The translations under genes and the position numbers were made by a program. DNA of 64,000 nt. It comes from Candidatus Thorarchaeota archaeon. GTDB lineage: Archaea; Asgardarchaeota; Thorarchaeia; Thorarchaeales; Thorarchaeaceae. Numbering within the stretch: the first letter of the stretch is position 1; the number at the start of each line of letters is the position of its first letter. The stretch spans positions 1,732,591 to 1,796,590 of the forward strand of contig CP070761.1 in NCBI GenBank assembly GCA_020348985.1. The letters run 5' to 3'. Under the pieces are notes generated by a model that was given only the letters and a program-made list of their open reading frames with translations, did no database searches and was not told the DNA's origin. Shown here one piece after another: positions 18,529 to 27,007 of the stretch.

Positions 18529-19812
18529 CTACTGTTCAAGATCGTCAAACGTATAGATCCTCATCGTTATGGGCTTCTTTTCTATGTCAGCCACTGCCGC
18601 ACCTATGAGGGCCTTAGTCTTCTTCTTGGCCGCAATGTCTACAAGACGCTGAGTTACGACACCGTCAAAAACTACGGCATAGACAGTTTCTTGCTCTTCG
18701 AGGGTTTTGGCCAGTTCGGCCACTCCACATTCAACAAGAACCTCTTTCTTTTCGTCAAACAGTGCAGCTTTGAAGGATTCCTTGACTTCTACAACTTTGG
18801 ACAAGAGAGACGTGCCAATGCTGTCTAGGTCAACCCTCGGCCTTCTGGCTCTTCTGGGCGGTCTGCGCCTGTCATCATCGCGATCATCCAGTGCTCGCCT
18901 CTCTCTCCTTCTAGGAGGTTCTTCTCTCTTGGTCTTTCTAGGTTGCCTTCTCCTCTTGGCTGAAGGAGCAGCTACTCCCATTACCAATGCAAGTGCTTGG
19001 TCGGCGGGCACCTTGGCCTGAAGAGCCTTTATCACTTCCCTGCGAGTGAGTTCTTCAACTTCCTTTCCCTCAGGTGCTCTTGCTATATAGTTGATTCGTG
19101 CCACTTGCATCAATTCTCTAAGAATCAGATCGCCACCTCTATCACCATCTAGAAATGCAATGACAGTCTTCTTCTTCTTTGCAAGTTCTGTAATCGTCTT
19201 CGGGACTCGAGTCCCTTCGACAGCTATTGTGTTGCTGATTCCGCACTTCAGCAAATTCAGAATATCAGCCCGTCCCTCAACTATGATTATTTCATCGCTG
19301 GATGCAAGCTCTGGTCCAGCTGGCAGCTTATCTGCCCCGAATTTTGTAATAGCTTTCTTGCTAAACTTTGTTACAGCACCCGTAATCTCCTCGGTTCCAG
19401 GGGCGATGTCTTCTTCCCATCCTTTCAGTATGCTAATTGCCCTACTAACAACCTTCCGTCTCTTGGCTCCTCGAATATCTTCTAGTTTGAGAAGCGTAAC
19501 TTTCGCGAGACACGGTCCTACCCTGTCTACAGTTTCAAGAGCGGCAGCAAGAATTGCAGTTGCAGTCTTGTTAAGCGAAACAGGAATGACAATCTCCCCT
19601 TTGCTAATCCCCGCTTGAGATTTTATTGCAATCTGAATTCTACCTACTCTTCCGGTTCGTTGTAGTTCCCTCAAGTCTAGGTCTTCACCTAGTAGTCCTT
19701 CAGTTTGACCAAAGACGGCGCCTATTACATCTGGCTTGTCGACTATACCTTCAATCTCTATTTTCGCACGTATGACGTACTTGGCGGTAGACTCGTTAAA
19801 GTCGCCTTTCAT
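18529..19812 (-). CDS. dnaG: Archaeal DnaG-type primase homologue
   Basis: The 427-residue TOPRIM protein has IIIVEGRADILNLLKCGI (catalytic Glu) and AFLDGDRGGD (DxD). The N-terminal region TAKYVIRAKIEIEG and the C-terminal part fit archaeal DnaG, which associates with the exosome and can prime DNA. An Arg/Asp-rich insert of about 45 residues (roughly 284-328) separates the TOPRIM part from the C-terminal domain and is probably disordered. It follows the same strand as the LonB-like gene 120 bases away. Confidence 0.93.
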   Translation of the reverse strand: MKGDFNESTAKYVIRAKIEIEGIVDKPDVIGAVFGQTEGLLGEDLDLRELQRTGRVGRIQIAIKSQAGISKGEIVIPVSLNKTATAILAAALETVDRVGPCLAKVTLLKLEDIRGAKRRKVVSRAISILKGWEEDIAPGTEEITGAVTKFSKKAITKFGADKLPAGPELASSDEIIIVEGRADILNLLKCGISNTIAVEGTRVPKTITELAKKKKTVIAFLDGDRGGDLILRELMQVARINYIARAPEGKEVEELTRREVIKALQAKVPADQALALVMGVAAPSAKRRRQPRKTKREEPPRRRERRALDDRDDDRRRPPRRARRPRVDLDSIGTSLLSKVVEVKESFKAALFDEKKEVLVECGVAELAKTLEEQETVYAVVFDGVVTQRLVDIAAKKKTKALIGAAVADIEKKPITMRIYTFDDLEQ

Positions 19813-20610
19813 TCATTTGGTATCTCCTATGAAAACCATGCCACGAGTCTTCCATTCTGTGACTACGGTGACTTCCACCTTTCCCATGCATAAGACTTGG
19901 GTCTCCTTCTTGCCCCCTTGGATTGATCTCTTTCAGAGCTTCCCAAGCCAATTCATTCTCGAATTATGGTGAGCGTGATAGTGATGATCCAATGACTAGT
20001 GGTCTTCTAGTGACCATTGTGAAAGCCTGTCAGCACCCTGCCACTAGTACACAGCTGGGTCCCGCGGCCATGATTATGATGATATGATGATTGTAAATCG
20101 CAGCTGACCTCTGTCAGCCGTCATTCACATTTACGACTTCAAGTCTAGTGTATTTGAAGATGTCGTTAACGCTGTACCATCCGACAAAAATGACGCGACC
20201 AGTGTCATTCGAGTGTCATTACGCGCCAATTGAAAATCCTAATAACTTGAGGTGTTGTGTATCTACTGTCTAGGAGATAGCACTCCCACTTACGAGGGCG
20301 CACTGAGGCTATGCTTGTGAAGTGTTGCGCAAGGGGTGGGTAACAGCCTAGACATTGCCAGTCAAGTACCAAACGGACGAGTCACAACGGACTCGCACAA
20401 TGGGGACTTCAGTCCTTCAGATGAGTCGCGGGTCACCCTGACTTCGTACATTGACTGGCCGGTCGATGTCGGCAATTCCCGCCGCGAGACAACTTGGTGG
20501 AGTCGGATGCAATTTCCGCTGCCGTGATGCCAAGAGTTAGTGTGCTGGGGAACAGGCATCGGCCACCGTATTCTGAATGCACATTGCTTCTTCATCCGGT
20601 TACGTCAGTA
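19813..20610. other. Gene-free 800-base region rich in inverted repeats; candidate structured RNA
   Basis: No convincing reading frame is present. Several helices can be drawn. 20093-20134 has GTAAAT/ATTTAC enclosing GCTGAC-CTCT-GTCAGC. 20131-20166 has ACGAC/GTCGT with TTCAA/TTGAA. 20299-20331 has GCGCA/TGCGC. Near 20379-20396 is CGAGTC/GACTCG. Near 20491-20535 is CTTGG/CCAAG. A TATA-like CTAATAAC sits near 20238. The core motifs of SRP RNA and RNase P RNA were sought on both strands and not found. The strand is undetermined. Confidence 0.4.
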
Positions 20611-21285
20611 TCAGAACTTGTACTCTCGAGATTCTCCCGGGCTGATGACCTCGACTTTGGTATTCGGTGATTTGTCATTGACGAGTTCAGCAAACTTGCC
20701 AGTATCTGCAGAAATGACAGGAAACGTATCATAGTGCATTGGTACCACAACCTTGGGATTGACAAGCTTCGTGGCAGTTGCCGCTTCCGTCTCTCCCATC
20801 ACGAAGTACGAACCAATTGGGCTGAAGAAGAGATCAATGTTGTAGAGTTCTCCGAAAAGCTGCATATCTGAGAACACCCCAGTATCCCCAGGATGGTAGA
20901 CTGTTCCGCACGGAAACTTCACAATGAACCCCGTAGGAGCGCCAGTGGAGGAGGAGTGAAAAGCATGAACCAAAGTGACTGTGATGTCCTCTACCGTCAC
21001 ACTTCCGCCGATGTTTAGTGTGTGAACATTCTCAACCCCCTCTGACTGGGCTTTTATTCCAAGTTCATTGATCGCGATGAAGGTGGCTCTGGTTTTCTTA
21101 CAGATTTGGATGGCTTCTGCATATCCATGATCTCCATGATCATGTGTAACAAGAACGATATCCGCTGCATCAACTTCTTCAGGTTTCAAAGGAGATGTAG
21201 GTCCTGTCAACCAAGGATCAATGAAGACCGCCTTCTTGCCACATTCAATCTTGAATGATGCATGACCAAGGTACGTAACACGCAT
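20611..21285 (-). CDS. UPF0173 metal-dependent hydrolase (metallo-beta-lactamase fold)
   Basis: The 224-residue protein begins MRVTYLGHASFKIECG and has the metallo-beta-lactamase motif THDHGDHGYA near residue 50. Further metal ligands are YHPGDTGVFSD and the PMHYDTFP His near the end. This is the UPF0173 (YtkL-like) family, a single-domain hydrolase with unknown substrate. The length is typical. It is divergent from the methionine aminopeptidase pair, with 133 bases between them for both promoters. Confidence 0.9.
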   Translation of the reverse strand: MRVTYLGHASFKIECGKKAVFIDPWLTGPTSPLKPEEVDAADIVLVTHDHGDHGYAEAIQICKKTRATFIAINELGIKAQSEGVENVHTLNIGGSVTVEDITVTLVHAFHSSSTGAPTGFIVKFPCGTVYHPGDTGVFSDMQLFGELYNIDLFFSPIGSYFVMGETEAATATKLVNPKVVVPMHYDTFPVISADTGKFAELVNDKSPNTKVEVISPGESREYKF

Positions 21286-21418
21286 TATGGATCAACTCAC
21301 TGGCCAAACCAGGCAATCTCAATAATACATCTTTTCATGGAATTAACGCCGCCCATGTTATTCCATACAGAACACCTTAAAGATTGAATCAGAGCGTACT
21401 GACATAGGAGACTCCAAA

Positions 21419-22321
21419 ATGGGTTTGAAGCCGCATCCTGATTTCTTGCGCACAGGAGAAATCGCCGCCAGAGTTTTGGAAGAAGTATCACCATTGGTCA
21501 AGCCCGGAGTCAAGATAGTCAAGATTTGTGATCTAGCGGAGAAGAAAATCATTGAATTTGGTGGGAGGCCTGCCTTTCCATGCAACGTCTCAATCAATGA
21601 AGAAGCAGCACATTATTCCAGCCCTCATGCCGACAAGAAGACGTTCCCAAGCGCGGGCCTGGTAAAGGTAGACATTGGTTCGCATGTAAATGGACATCTT
21701 TGTGACACAGCACTAACAATCGATCTCGACGGCACCTACGAGAAGTTCGTAGCAGCTTCTGATGAAGCCTTAGAAGCTGCTATCGAAATCATCAGACCTG
21801 GAGTTAAGCTAGGTGAGGTGGGGGCAGTCATTGAAAAAACCATCAAGAAGTATGGTCTTCGGCCTGTGCATCAGTTGTCTGGCCATCAGGTGAAGCCATG
21901 GATTTTGCATGCTGGCAAAAATGTCCCAAACGTACGGATGCACAGAACAGAACCCATGAAGGCCGGTGAAACCTATGCAGTTGAACCATTTGCGACTGAT
22001 GGAAATGGAACAATAAAACACAAGGAAGAATCCTATATATTTGCCAACAACATGTCAAGCAAGAAGAAGCTGGACAAGCTATCGCTTCAGATTCGCAATG
22101 CTGCGAGGCGACGTTTCGGCACGCTTCCTTGGGCATCTAGGTGGCTACACGACGGTAAAATCGATGTAGATGCAGCCATCCATACTCTTACGAGGGCTAG
22201 TGTCATTTCTGGGTACCCCGTTCTGGTCGAGGGCAAGAATGGAATGGTGTCTCAATCAGAACACACCCTTTTCGTATCAGAGGAAGGAGCTATTGTGACG
22301 ACAAGACGCAATGCAAGCTAG
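21419..22321 (+). CDS. map: Methionine aminopeptidase, type II (first copy)
   Basis: The 300-residue enzyme removes N-terminal Met. All five metal ligands of the pita-bread fold are visible: Asp in VKVDIGSHVNG, Asp in HLCDTALTI, His in QLSGHQ, Glu in YAVEPF, and Glu in SQSEHT. The substrate-pocket His is in EEAAHYSS. The 60-residue type II insert lies before the final Glu. The stop overlaps the start region of a second, diverged copy, so the two form one transcription unit. Confidence 0.93.
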   Translation: MGLKPHPDFLRTGEIAARVLEEVSPLVKPGVKIVKICDLAEKKIIEFGGRPAFPCNVSINEEAAHYSSPHADKKTFPSAGLVKVDIGSHVNGHLCDTALTIDLDGTYEKFVAASDEALEAAIEIIRPGVKLGEVGAVIEKTIKKYGLRPVHQLSGHQVKPWILHAGKNVPNVRMHRTEPMKAGETYAVEPFATDGNGTIKHKEESYIFANNMSSKKKLDKLSLQIRNAARRRFGTLPWASRWLHDGKIDVDAAIHTLTRASVISGYPVLVEGKNGMVSQSEHTLFVSEEGAIVTTRRNAS

Positions 22322-23273
22322 ACCAGCGTATAAGGAATGTCTTAAGAACCGACACCATAGACCGATTCTTGGTGAGTATTTGTCTTCGCTTCCCAATCCC
22401 GCCCACGTGAAAGCTGGCAAGATCGCAGCCAAAGTCTTGGGAGAAATGAAAACAGAAATCAAGCCCGAAGTGAAGATCTACCGACTCTGTGTTCTCGCGG
22501 AGAAGAAGATTCTCAAGTACGGAGGACAGCCAGCATTCCCCACTGGAGTCTCTATCAACCATGTAACCGCACATTACACATCACCCGCGGGAGACCGTTC
22601 CACTGTTCCTGATTGGGGGCTGGTGAAACTTGATGTTGGTGTTCATATCGATGGATACATTGCTGACACAGCGCTCACTGTTGACATTGATGGCTCCCTT
22701 GAGGGTCTTGTGGCAGCCACTAACGACGCTCTTCAAGAAGCAATCATTATGATGAACCCCGGAACGTCCCTCAGTGATGTTGGAAAGAAGATAGAAGATG
22801 TAATCGGTGCATATGGAGTTCGGTCAATAAAGGACATTTGCGGACACGACCTTAAGCGATTCAAATTACATGGAGAAAAGAAGGTTCCTAACGGGAAGAT
22901 GCGCAATGCCGGACTTGTTGAAGTTGGAGAGACATATGCAATAGAGCCGTATGCATCCAGCGGAAGAAGTGTGGTTGATAGCAAGAATGTCTACGTGTTC
23001 TCCAATACAGGAAAAGATGTTGAATTTGAAGGGGTAGAGGAGAAACTGAGAATCTACCTTCGAGAGAAGTATGGACCTTTTCCCTTCGCCTTACGGTGGA
23101 TACGTGCCAAGGAAGACTTGGACATCGTACAGCCCTTCAGAGAACTTCTCAAGCACAAAGCCGTTCGGGGCCACCCTGTCATTGTCGAAAAGAGCGGACG
23201 ACCAGTTGCTCATTCTGAACATACTGTCTTCATTTCTGAGGAAGGTCCGATTGTTCTCACGCAACTTGATTAG
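22311..23273 (+). CDS. Methionine aminopeptidase, type II (second copy)
   Basis: The 320-residue paralogue of the preceding gene has the same ligands: VKLDVGVHIDG, YIADTALTV, DICGHD, YAIEPY and AHSEHT, and the pocket His in VTAHYTS. It therefore looks catalytically competent. It carries about 20 extra N-terminal residues. Identity to the first copy is moderate by eye, so this is an old duplication. The ATG at 22311 lies 11 bases inside the first gene, suggesting coupled translation. Confidence 0.9.
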   Translation: MQARPAYKECLKNRHHRPILGEYLSSLPNPAHVKAGKIAAKVLGEMKTEIKPEVKIYRLCVLAEKKILKYGGQPAFPTGVSINHVTAHYTSPAGDRSTVPDWGLVKLDVGVHIDGYIADTALTVDIDGSLEGLVAATNDALQEAIIMMNPGTSLSDVGKKIEDVIGAYGVRSIKDICGHDLKRFKLHGEKKVPNGKMRNAGLVEVGETYAIEPYASSGRSVVDSKNVYVFSNTGKDVEFEGVEEKLRIYLREKYGPFPFALRWIRAKEDLDIVQPFRELLKHKAVRGHPVIVEKSGRPVAHSEHTVFISEEGPIVLTQLD

Positions 23274-23644
23274 ATGGTTATGGTTTGTTCTGGTTCCTCT
23301 CTGACTATGTAGATACCCTCAACTGTCATTCTGCCACCACACTTCGGACAAGGCACATCTACTGGCTTTAGTATGTAATCTCCCTTCTCGAAATCTCGAA
23401 TCTCCTTGAAGGTACACTCTCTGTTGTCGCATCTAATCTCTGTAACAGTCGGAGGTGGAGGTTTCTGTTCTCTCTGTTGTTGTCTGCCACCAGTTATGAG
23501 TGCGAAACCCATTGACATCATCAAGAGACCAAGGAAGAAGTATACGTATGAGAAAATTCCTGTGGTCGGGTCCATTCCGAATATGAGCAATACACCACCG
23601 CTGCCAGCCATTATAACCCCAAGTATTCTCGACATCCATCCCAT
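23270..23644 (-). CDS. Membrane protein with C-terminal zinc ribbon
   Basis: The 124-residue protein starts with two TM helices (about residues 5-24 and 28-49). A Q/P-rich linker leads to a C-terminal ribbon with CDNREC and CPKCGG (four cysteines, residues about 75-107). The ribbon should face the cytoplasm. It is convergent with the second aminopeptidase (4-base overlap of the ends) and downstream of the DUF1512 gene, 10 bases away, so probably in its operon. The function is unknown. Confidence 0.65.
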   Translation of the reverse strand: MGWMSRILGVIMAGSGGVLLIFGMDPTTGIFSYVYFFLGLLMMSMGFALITGGRQQQREQKPPPPTVTEIRCDNRECTFKEIRDFEKGDYILKPVDVPCPKCGGRMTVEGIYIVREEPEQTITI

Positions 23645-23654
23645 ACTTTTTCAC

Positions 23655-24785
23655 CTACAGACCAATTCCTATGGTATTGCCTATTCCAGCTAGGATGATC
23701 TTGTCACCTGGCTTTGTTCGTTTCAAGATCGCAGTCTTGATTCTCTCAATGACTTCTGGTAAAGAGTCGATTACCTGTTTTGGTATAACACCAATCGCGG
23801 CAGCTTCATCCTCCTTAATGACAATGGCCTCTATTCCAATGCCATTCTCAGTTGCGGCCTGTTCGATTGCATGTTTCTCAGGTCCAGGGTCTCCGATTGC
23901 AGCACCAGTACCTTCCGAGACTCTACCAAGTTCTTCTCCTTCAAGCTTCAGCGCCGCATCGACAGTGATTATCCTAGCAATCTTCCCCTTGTTCTCCTCA
24001 ACAAGCTTCTTCACCGCGAATCCTGGCTTTCCTACGGTACCTCCGGGTCCAGTAGCCCGAAGAGCGAGAACAGTTCTTTCTTCGAATTCGACCGGATAAT
24101 AGCCTACTTCCCTGCTGATTTCATGTACATACGTATCAGGGGTTGCTCCCTGTTCTCTAGCGAACTTCGTAATAACAAGTGGACCAATACCATCTCCAAT
24201 TGGCTTTCCATCAGAGAAAGCGGCGATTGCATCAAAGTATGCTTTTGCGATACGCAATAGGTCAGGCATCTGCATCTGTATCTGCATGATCATTATTTGG
24301 CTTCCAGTCTTCTTTCCAAGGATGTAGAAGTGCCGTACAATTCTGAAGATTAGGTCCAGAACTTGGGAGACTTCGAGTGTATTCTCCAAAGACTGAACTT
24401 GAATTTCCGTTGCATCTGGTGCAAGTTCAGATACAAACTCTTGGAAGCGGTCTCTCCGATTGTCCAAAAGATGATCCAAACGTTTCAGAATGCCTGCTGG
24501 ATCCAAGTCAACGGGCATAATCGTGAAGTAATCAAGCCATCTGTCGATCTCAGAAGCCACATCTTTCTCAGTCCTTCCATAAATCTTGAAAGTGTCAATA
24601 GCAGTCTGTCTTGATTCCAGCATCATTCGCTTGAGTTCTATCAGTCCAGCCTCGATTTGTTTCAGCCATTGCCACATCTGTATCTTCGCACCATATAGGC
24701 TGAAGATCAGAATGAAGGCGAAGAACGCCAGATTGATAATCCAACTAAAGTCGTTTGTTGGAAGCCCTATTTGCATTGATATCAC
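23655..24785 (-). CDS. DUF1512-like archaeal membrane-anchored protein
   Basis: The 376-residue protein has one N-terminal TM helix (about residues 13-33), a helical region resembling a cytoplasmic stalk, then an alpha/beta domain with GDGIGP, RATGPGGTVGKPG and GTGAAIGDPGPEKHAI motifs. This agrees with what I remember of the archaeal DUF1512 family, which has no assigned role. The conserved Gly-rich loops suggest a nucleotide- or phosphate-binding site. It is followed after 10 bases by the small zinc-ribbon membrane protein. Confidence 0.7.
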   Translation of the reverse strand: MISMQIGLPTNDFSWIINLAFFAFILIFSLYGAKIQMWQWLKQIEAGLIELKRMMLESRQTAIDTFKIYGRTEKDVASEIDRWLDYFTIMPVDLDPAGILKRLDHLLDNRRDRFQEFVSELAPDATEIQVQSLENTLEVSQVLDLIFRIVRHFYILGKKTGSQIMIMQIQMQMPDLLRIAKAYFDAIAAFSDGKPIGDGIGPLVITKFAREQGATPDTYVHEISREVGYYPVEFEERTVLALRATGPGGTVGKPGFAVKKLVEENKGKIARIITVDAALKLEGEELGRVSEGTGAAIGDPGPEKHAIEQAATENGIGIEAIVIKEDEAAAIGVIPKQVIDSLPEVIERIKTAILKRTKPGDKIILAGIGNTIGIGL

Positions 24786-24856
24786 GGCCCTGAACTATGG
24801 TTTTCCTTTAAGGCTAACTATCTCGTCATTTTATTGCCTCAGAAGAAGGAAGAATG

Positions 24857-24972
24857 TGCCAGCTCAAGGGCTTCTCACGGGCTCGCGCACCGCAGACTTC
24901 CCTTGACGGACATCGGGCTTAACTTCCGAGATCGGAACGAGTTCGGGTGAACCCCGACGCCTATGGCCGGCA
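24857..24972 (-). rRNA. rrf: 5S ribosomal RNA
   Basis: On the minus strand the sequence contains the 5S core GGGGTTCACCCGAACTC and CTCGGAAGTTAAGCCC. Its ends pair over seven bases (TGCCGGC with GCTGGCA), giving 116 nucleotides. No 16S or 23S gene is near, so this is a stand-alone 5S unit with its own promoter. The mature ends are set from helix I and may be off by one or two bases. Confidence 0.95.
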
Positions 24973-24996
24973 TCGTTTCCGACTTGACTCTGTCGT

Positions 24997-25005
24997 GTTT
25001 TAAAG
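24997..25005 (-). promoter_or_regulatory. TATA box of the 5S rRNA gene
   Basis: CTTTAAAAC on the minus strand is centred 29 bases upstream of the 5S 5' end, the expected distance for an archaeal TATA box directing transcription of a stand-alone 5S gene. Confidence 0.6.
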
Positions 25006-25064
25006 CTTGCTCTCTAGCAGATTGGAATTGAATAGCAGCGAGGGGTTTGAAGCACACAATGTTA

Positions 25065-25931
25065 TCAAGTCGATTGAGTTGGAGTAGAGGTTATTCGCCT
25101 CAGCCATCCAAAAGAGAGAGTGATTTTGCCCTTGATGTGCAGTGCTATCAATAGAGTCGTTAAACCTGTAAGCCCAATCAAGCTATAGGCGATTATCAAA
25201 TCAAGCAGAACCACCAAAGGTGCTAAGCCCTGCGTGGAAAGAACTGCCATGTCACTATCTGAAGAGTATGATGATCCGTCGATTCCATAAACCGTGGCGT
25301 TGTCGGGATGCAATCTGTTGTAGTTTTTCTCCAATACAACCTGAATAGGATTGTCGGACATTCTGATTTCGGTTCCATCATCAAAGGTGAAGATCATATC
25401 TATGAACACGAAGGTACCACCAAACTCTGGAAGATAACCGATTACTGCATCGGTTTCTAACAGAATTATCCCTCCAGTTCTTTGACCATCAAAAACAGAA
25501 TCATTCAGCGTAAAGACAGGGATGTCCATCACCAAGTCGTGCTCAATGCCGACACTATCTCTCCATTTAGGATAGAAAGAGAGCTCCTGAAACGAGACAT
25601 CCGAGATTACGGGCCTACCCAGCATTGTCTTTCCATAGTAGAAACCAACAGATGCCATCATATGGTGCTCCTTAGCAGGAGGAAATGCAGTGTGAAGGTA
25701 GTAGAGGGTTGTGAATCTACCTCTAATAATGAAAAGCTCTGTCCCATCTGTCAATCTGAACGAGAACCTGTAGGTAAACTCATCCCTTTGGTACAATTGG
25801 TATGGACGCGATAACACGGAACCAGCCCCTTGATTATCAGCCACAACTCCTTGCGGCATGGATCCAAGGACAATCACAAATGCCAAGATTGCCATCATGA
25901 TGTGTACTGTTCTTACCAAAAGTATCACCAA
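25065..25931 (-). CDS. Secreted/membrane-anchored hypothetical protein
   Basis: The 288-residue protein has an N-terminal signal segment (about residues 8-30), a large beta-rich extracytoplasmic domain and a C-terminal TM helix (about 243-268) before a short basic cytoplasmic tail. It is a type-I-like membrane protein with one external domain and has no recognised family. It lies between the 5S rRNA and tRNA-Trp genes on the same strand. The topology is clear. The function is not. Confidence 0.62.
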   Translation of the reverse strand: MVILLVRTVHIMMAILAFVIVLGSMPQGVVADNQGAGSVLSRPYQLYQRDEFTYRFSFRLTDGTELFIIRGRFTTLYYLHTAFPPAKEHHMMASVGFYYGKTMLGRPVISDVSFQELSFYPKWRDSVGIEHDLVMDIPVFTLNDSVFDGQRTGGIILLETDAVIGYLPEFGGTFVFIDMIFTFDDGTEIRMSDNPIQVVLEKNYNRLHPDNATVYGIDGSSYSSDSDMAVLSTQGLAPLVVLLDLIIAYSLIGLTGLTTLLIALHIKGKITLSFGWLRRITSTPTQST

Positions 25932-26050
25932 AGCTTACATGGCAGACTGCCTCATTATCTAAAAAAGGAGTTATGATAGGAGCAATTTTCGCGCGATTAT
26001 GAATTGACTCTTCATTATGCATAACGCAGACCCATCTAGTCAGCTGTTAA

Positions 26051-26185
26051 TGGTGGGGACGGTGGGATTCGAACCCACGATCGACGAGTGTCTTCGACGA
26101 CGGTCTGCGTTTTGACCCCGCATTTCGGACTCGAATTGAGTCCAGATCTGGAGCCCGTCGCCATACCGGGCTAGGCCACGTCCCC
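26051..26185 (-). tRNA. trnW: tRNA-Trp (CCA) with a 58-base intron
   Basis: The acceptor is GGGGACG/CGTCCCC with A73 and encoded CCA. The D arm is GCC...GGC. The anticodon arm is ACGGG-CTCCAGA-CTCGT with anticodon CCA. The variable loop is CGATC and the T arm GTGGG-TTCGAAT-CCCAC. The anticodon loop is split after position 37 by an intron at about 26090-26147. The bulge-helix-bulge core is imperfect (CTCC opposite GAAG), so the boundaries may shift by a base. The intron lacks C and D boxes, unlike the euryarchaeal tRNA-Trp intron. Confidence 0.9.
26090..26147 (-). other. tRNA-Trp intron at position 37/38
   Basis: This 58-base insertion is at the canonical site. It contains an internal hairpin GGACTC-AATTC-GAGTCC. 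Removal restores a seven-base anticodon loop and the CTCGT half-stem. Confidence 0.75.
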
Positions 26186-26329
26186 ATATCCGAATGAAAC
26201 CAAGAGTCTGTTTCAACGGCTGGCGTCAGCCCCGAGAGCCGATGCTGATAATAAGGTTTCGTCTGTAGTTGCATCTCATACCACTGTCTATATGTGAACA
26301 AGCGAAATGTGTCAATGGAAGTGTGCCTG

Positions 26330-27007
26330 ATGAGCAGCAAAGTCTTTGGGATTGCAGGAGTTGATGAAGCCGGACGAGGCCCAATGATAGGGCCGTTGGT
26401 AGTATGCGGAGTTCTCGTCAATCCTTCAGATTTGCGCAATCTTGAGGCTCTAGGCCTCAAGGACTCAAAAACCCTCAGTTCAAGCCGTCGCGAGCAACTT
26501 GAGCTTAGAATCAGGGACCTTGCTTCCAAGATTGTGTTGCAGACGATTGCTGCATCCGAGATAGATGCACGCCGGCGAAGAGGAACCACATTAAACGAGA
26601 TAGAAGTGGACGCTTTTGCCGCTGTGATACAATCTCTTCGTCCTCTCGAAGTATTTGTCGATGCTGCCGATGTAAATGCTGATAGGTTTGGTGCCGCAAT
26701 CGCAATACGCAGTGGTTTAGCAGCTGAAAAAACTCGATTCATATCAGAACACAAGGCTGATGCAAAATACCCGATCGTGTCCGCTGCTTCTATAGTCGCA
26801 AAGGTGGAGCGTGACAGGAGAATTAGAGAATTGCACGGAGAGTATGGAGACTTTGGCTCTGGTTATCCAAATGACCCAAAATCCATAGACTTCGTTCGAG
26901 GTCTTATGCTAGAAGGACAAGAGATGCCAGATATTGTACGCAGAAGCTGGGAATCTGTAAAAAGAATTCGAAGTGAATTAGGGCAGACCGATCTTAGCCG
27001 CTACTAA
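26330..27007 (+). CDS. rnhB: Ribonuclease HII
   Basis: The 225-residue enzyme cleaves RNA in RNA/DNA hybrids. GVDEAGRGPMIGPLV carries the DEG motif. VDAADVN has the third acidic residue, and SEHKADAKYPIVSAASIVAKVERD the fourth plus the typical AS-I-AK helix. The reading frame opens at 26294, but homology starts shortly after ATG 26330. Upstream Met/GTG codons (26315, 26321) cannot be excluded. It is divergent from tRNA-Trp and convergent with the HTH regulator (4-base overlap). Confidence 0.95.
   Translation: MSSKVFGIAGVDEAGRGPMIGPLVVCGVLVNPSDLRNLEALGLKDSKTLSSSRREQLELRIRDLASKIVLQTIAASEIDARRRRGTTLNEIEVDAFAAVIQSLRPLEVFVDAADVNADRFGAAIAIRSGLAAEKTRFISEHKADAKYPIVSAASIVAKVERDRRIRELHGEYGDFGSGYPNDPKSIDFVRGLMLEGQEMPDIVRRSWESVKRIRSELGQTDLSRY

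Noticed and set aside
20336..20595. Short reading frames (63 and 77 codons) in the 20.3-20.6 kb gap on both strands
   Set aside because: No ribosome-binding sites, unlike-protein composition, and overlapping inverted repeats. Treated as non-coding.
20265..20600. RNase P RNA or SRP RNA identity for the structured region
   Set aside because: The conserved core motifs of either RNA were not found on either strand, so only a generic structured-RNA note is kept.
26090..26147. Box C/D guide RNA inside the tRNA-Trp intron
   Set aside because: No RTGATGA or CTGA boxes are present in the intron, unlike the euryarchaeal case.
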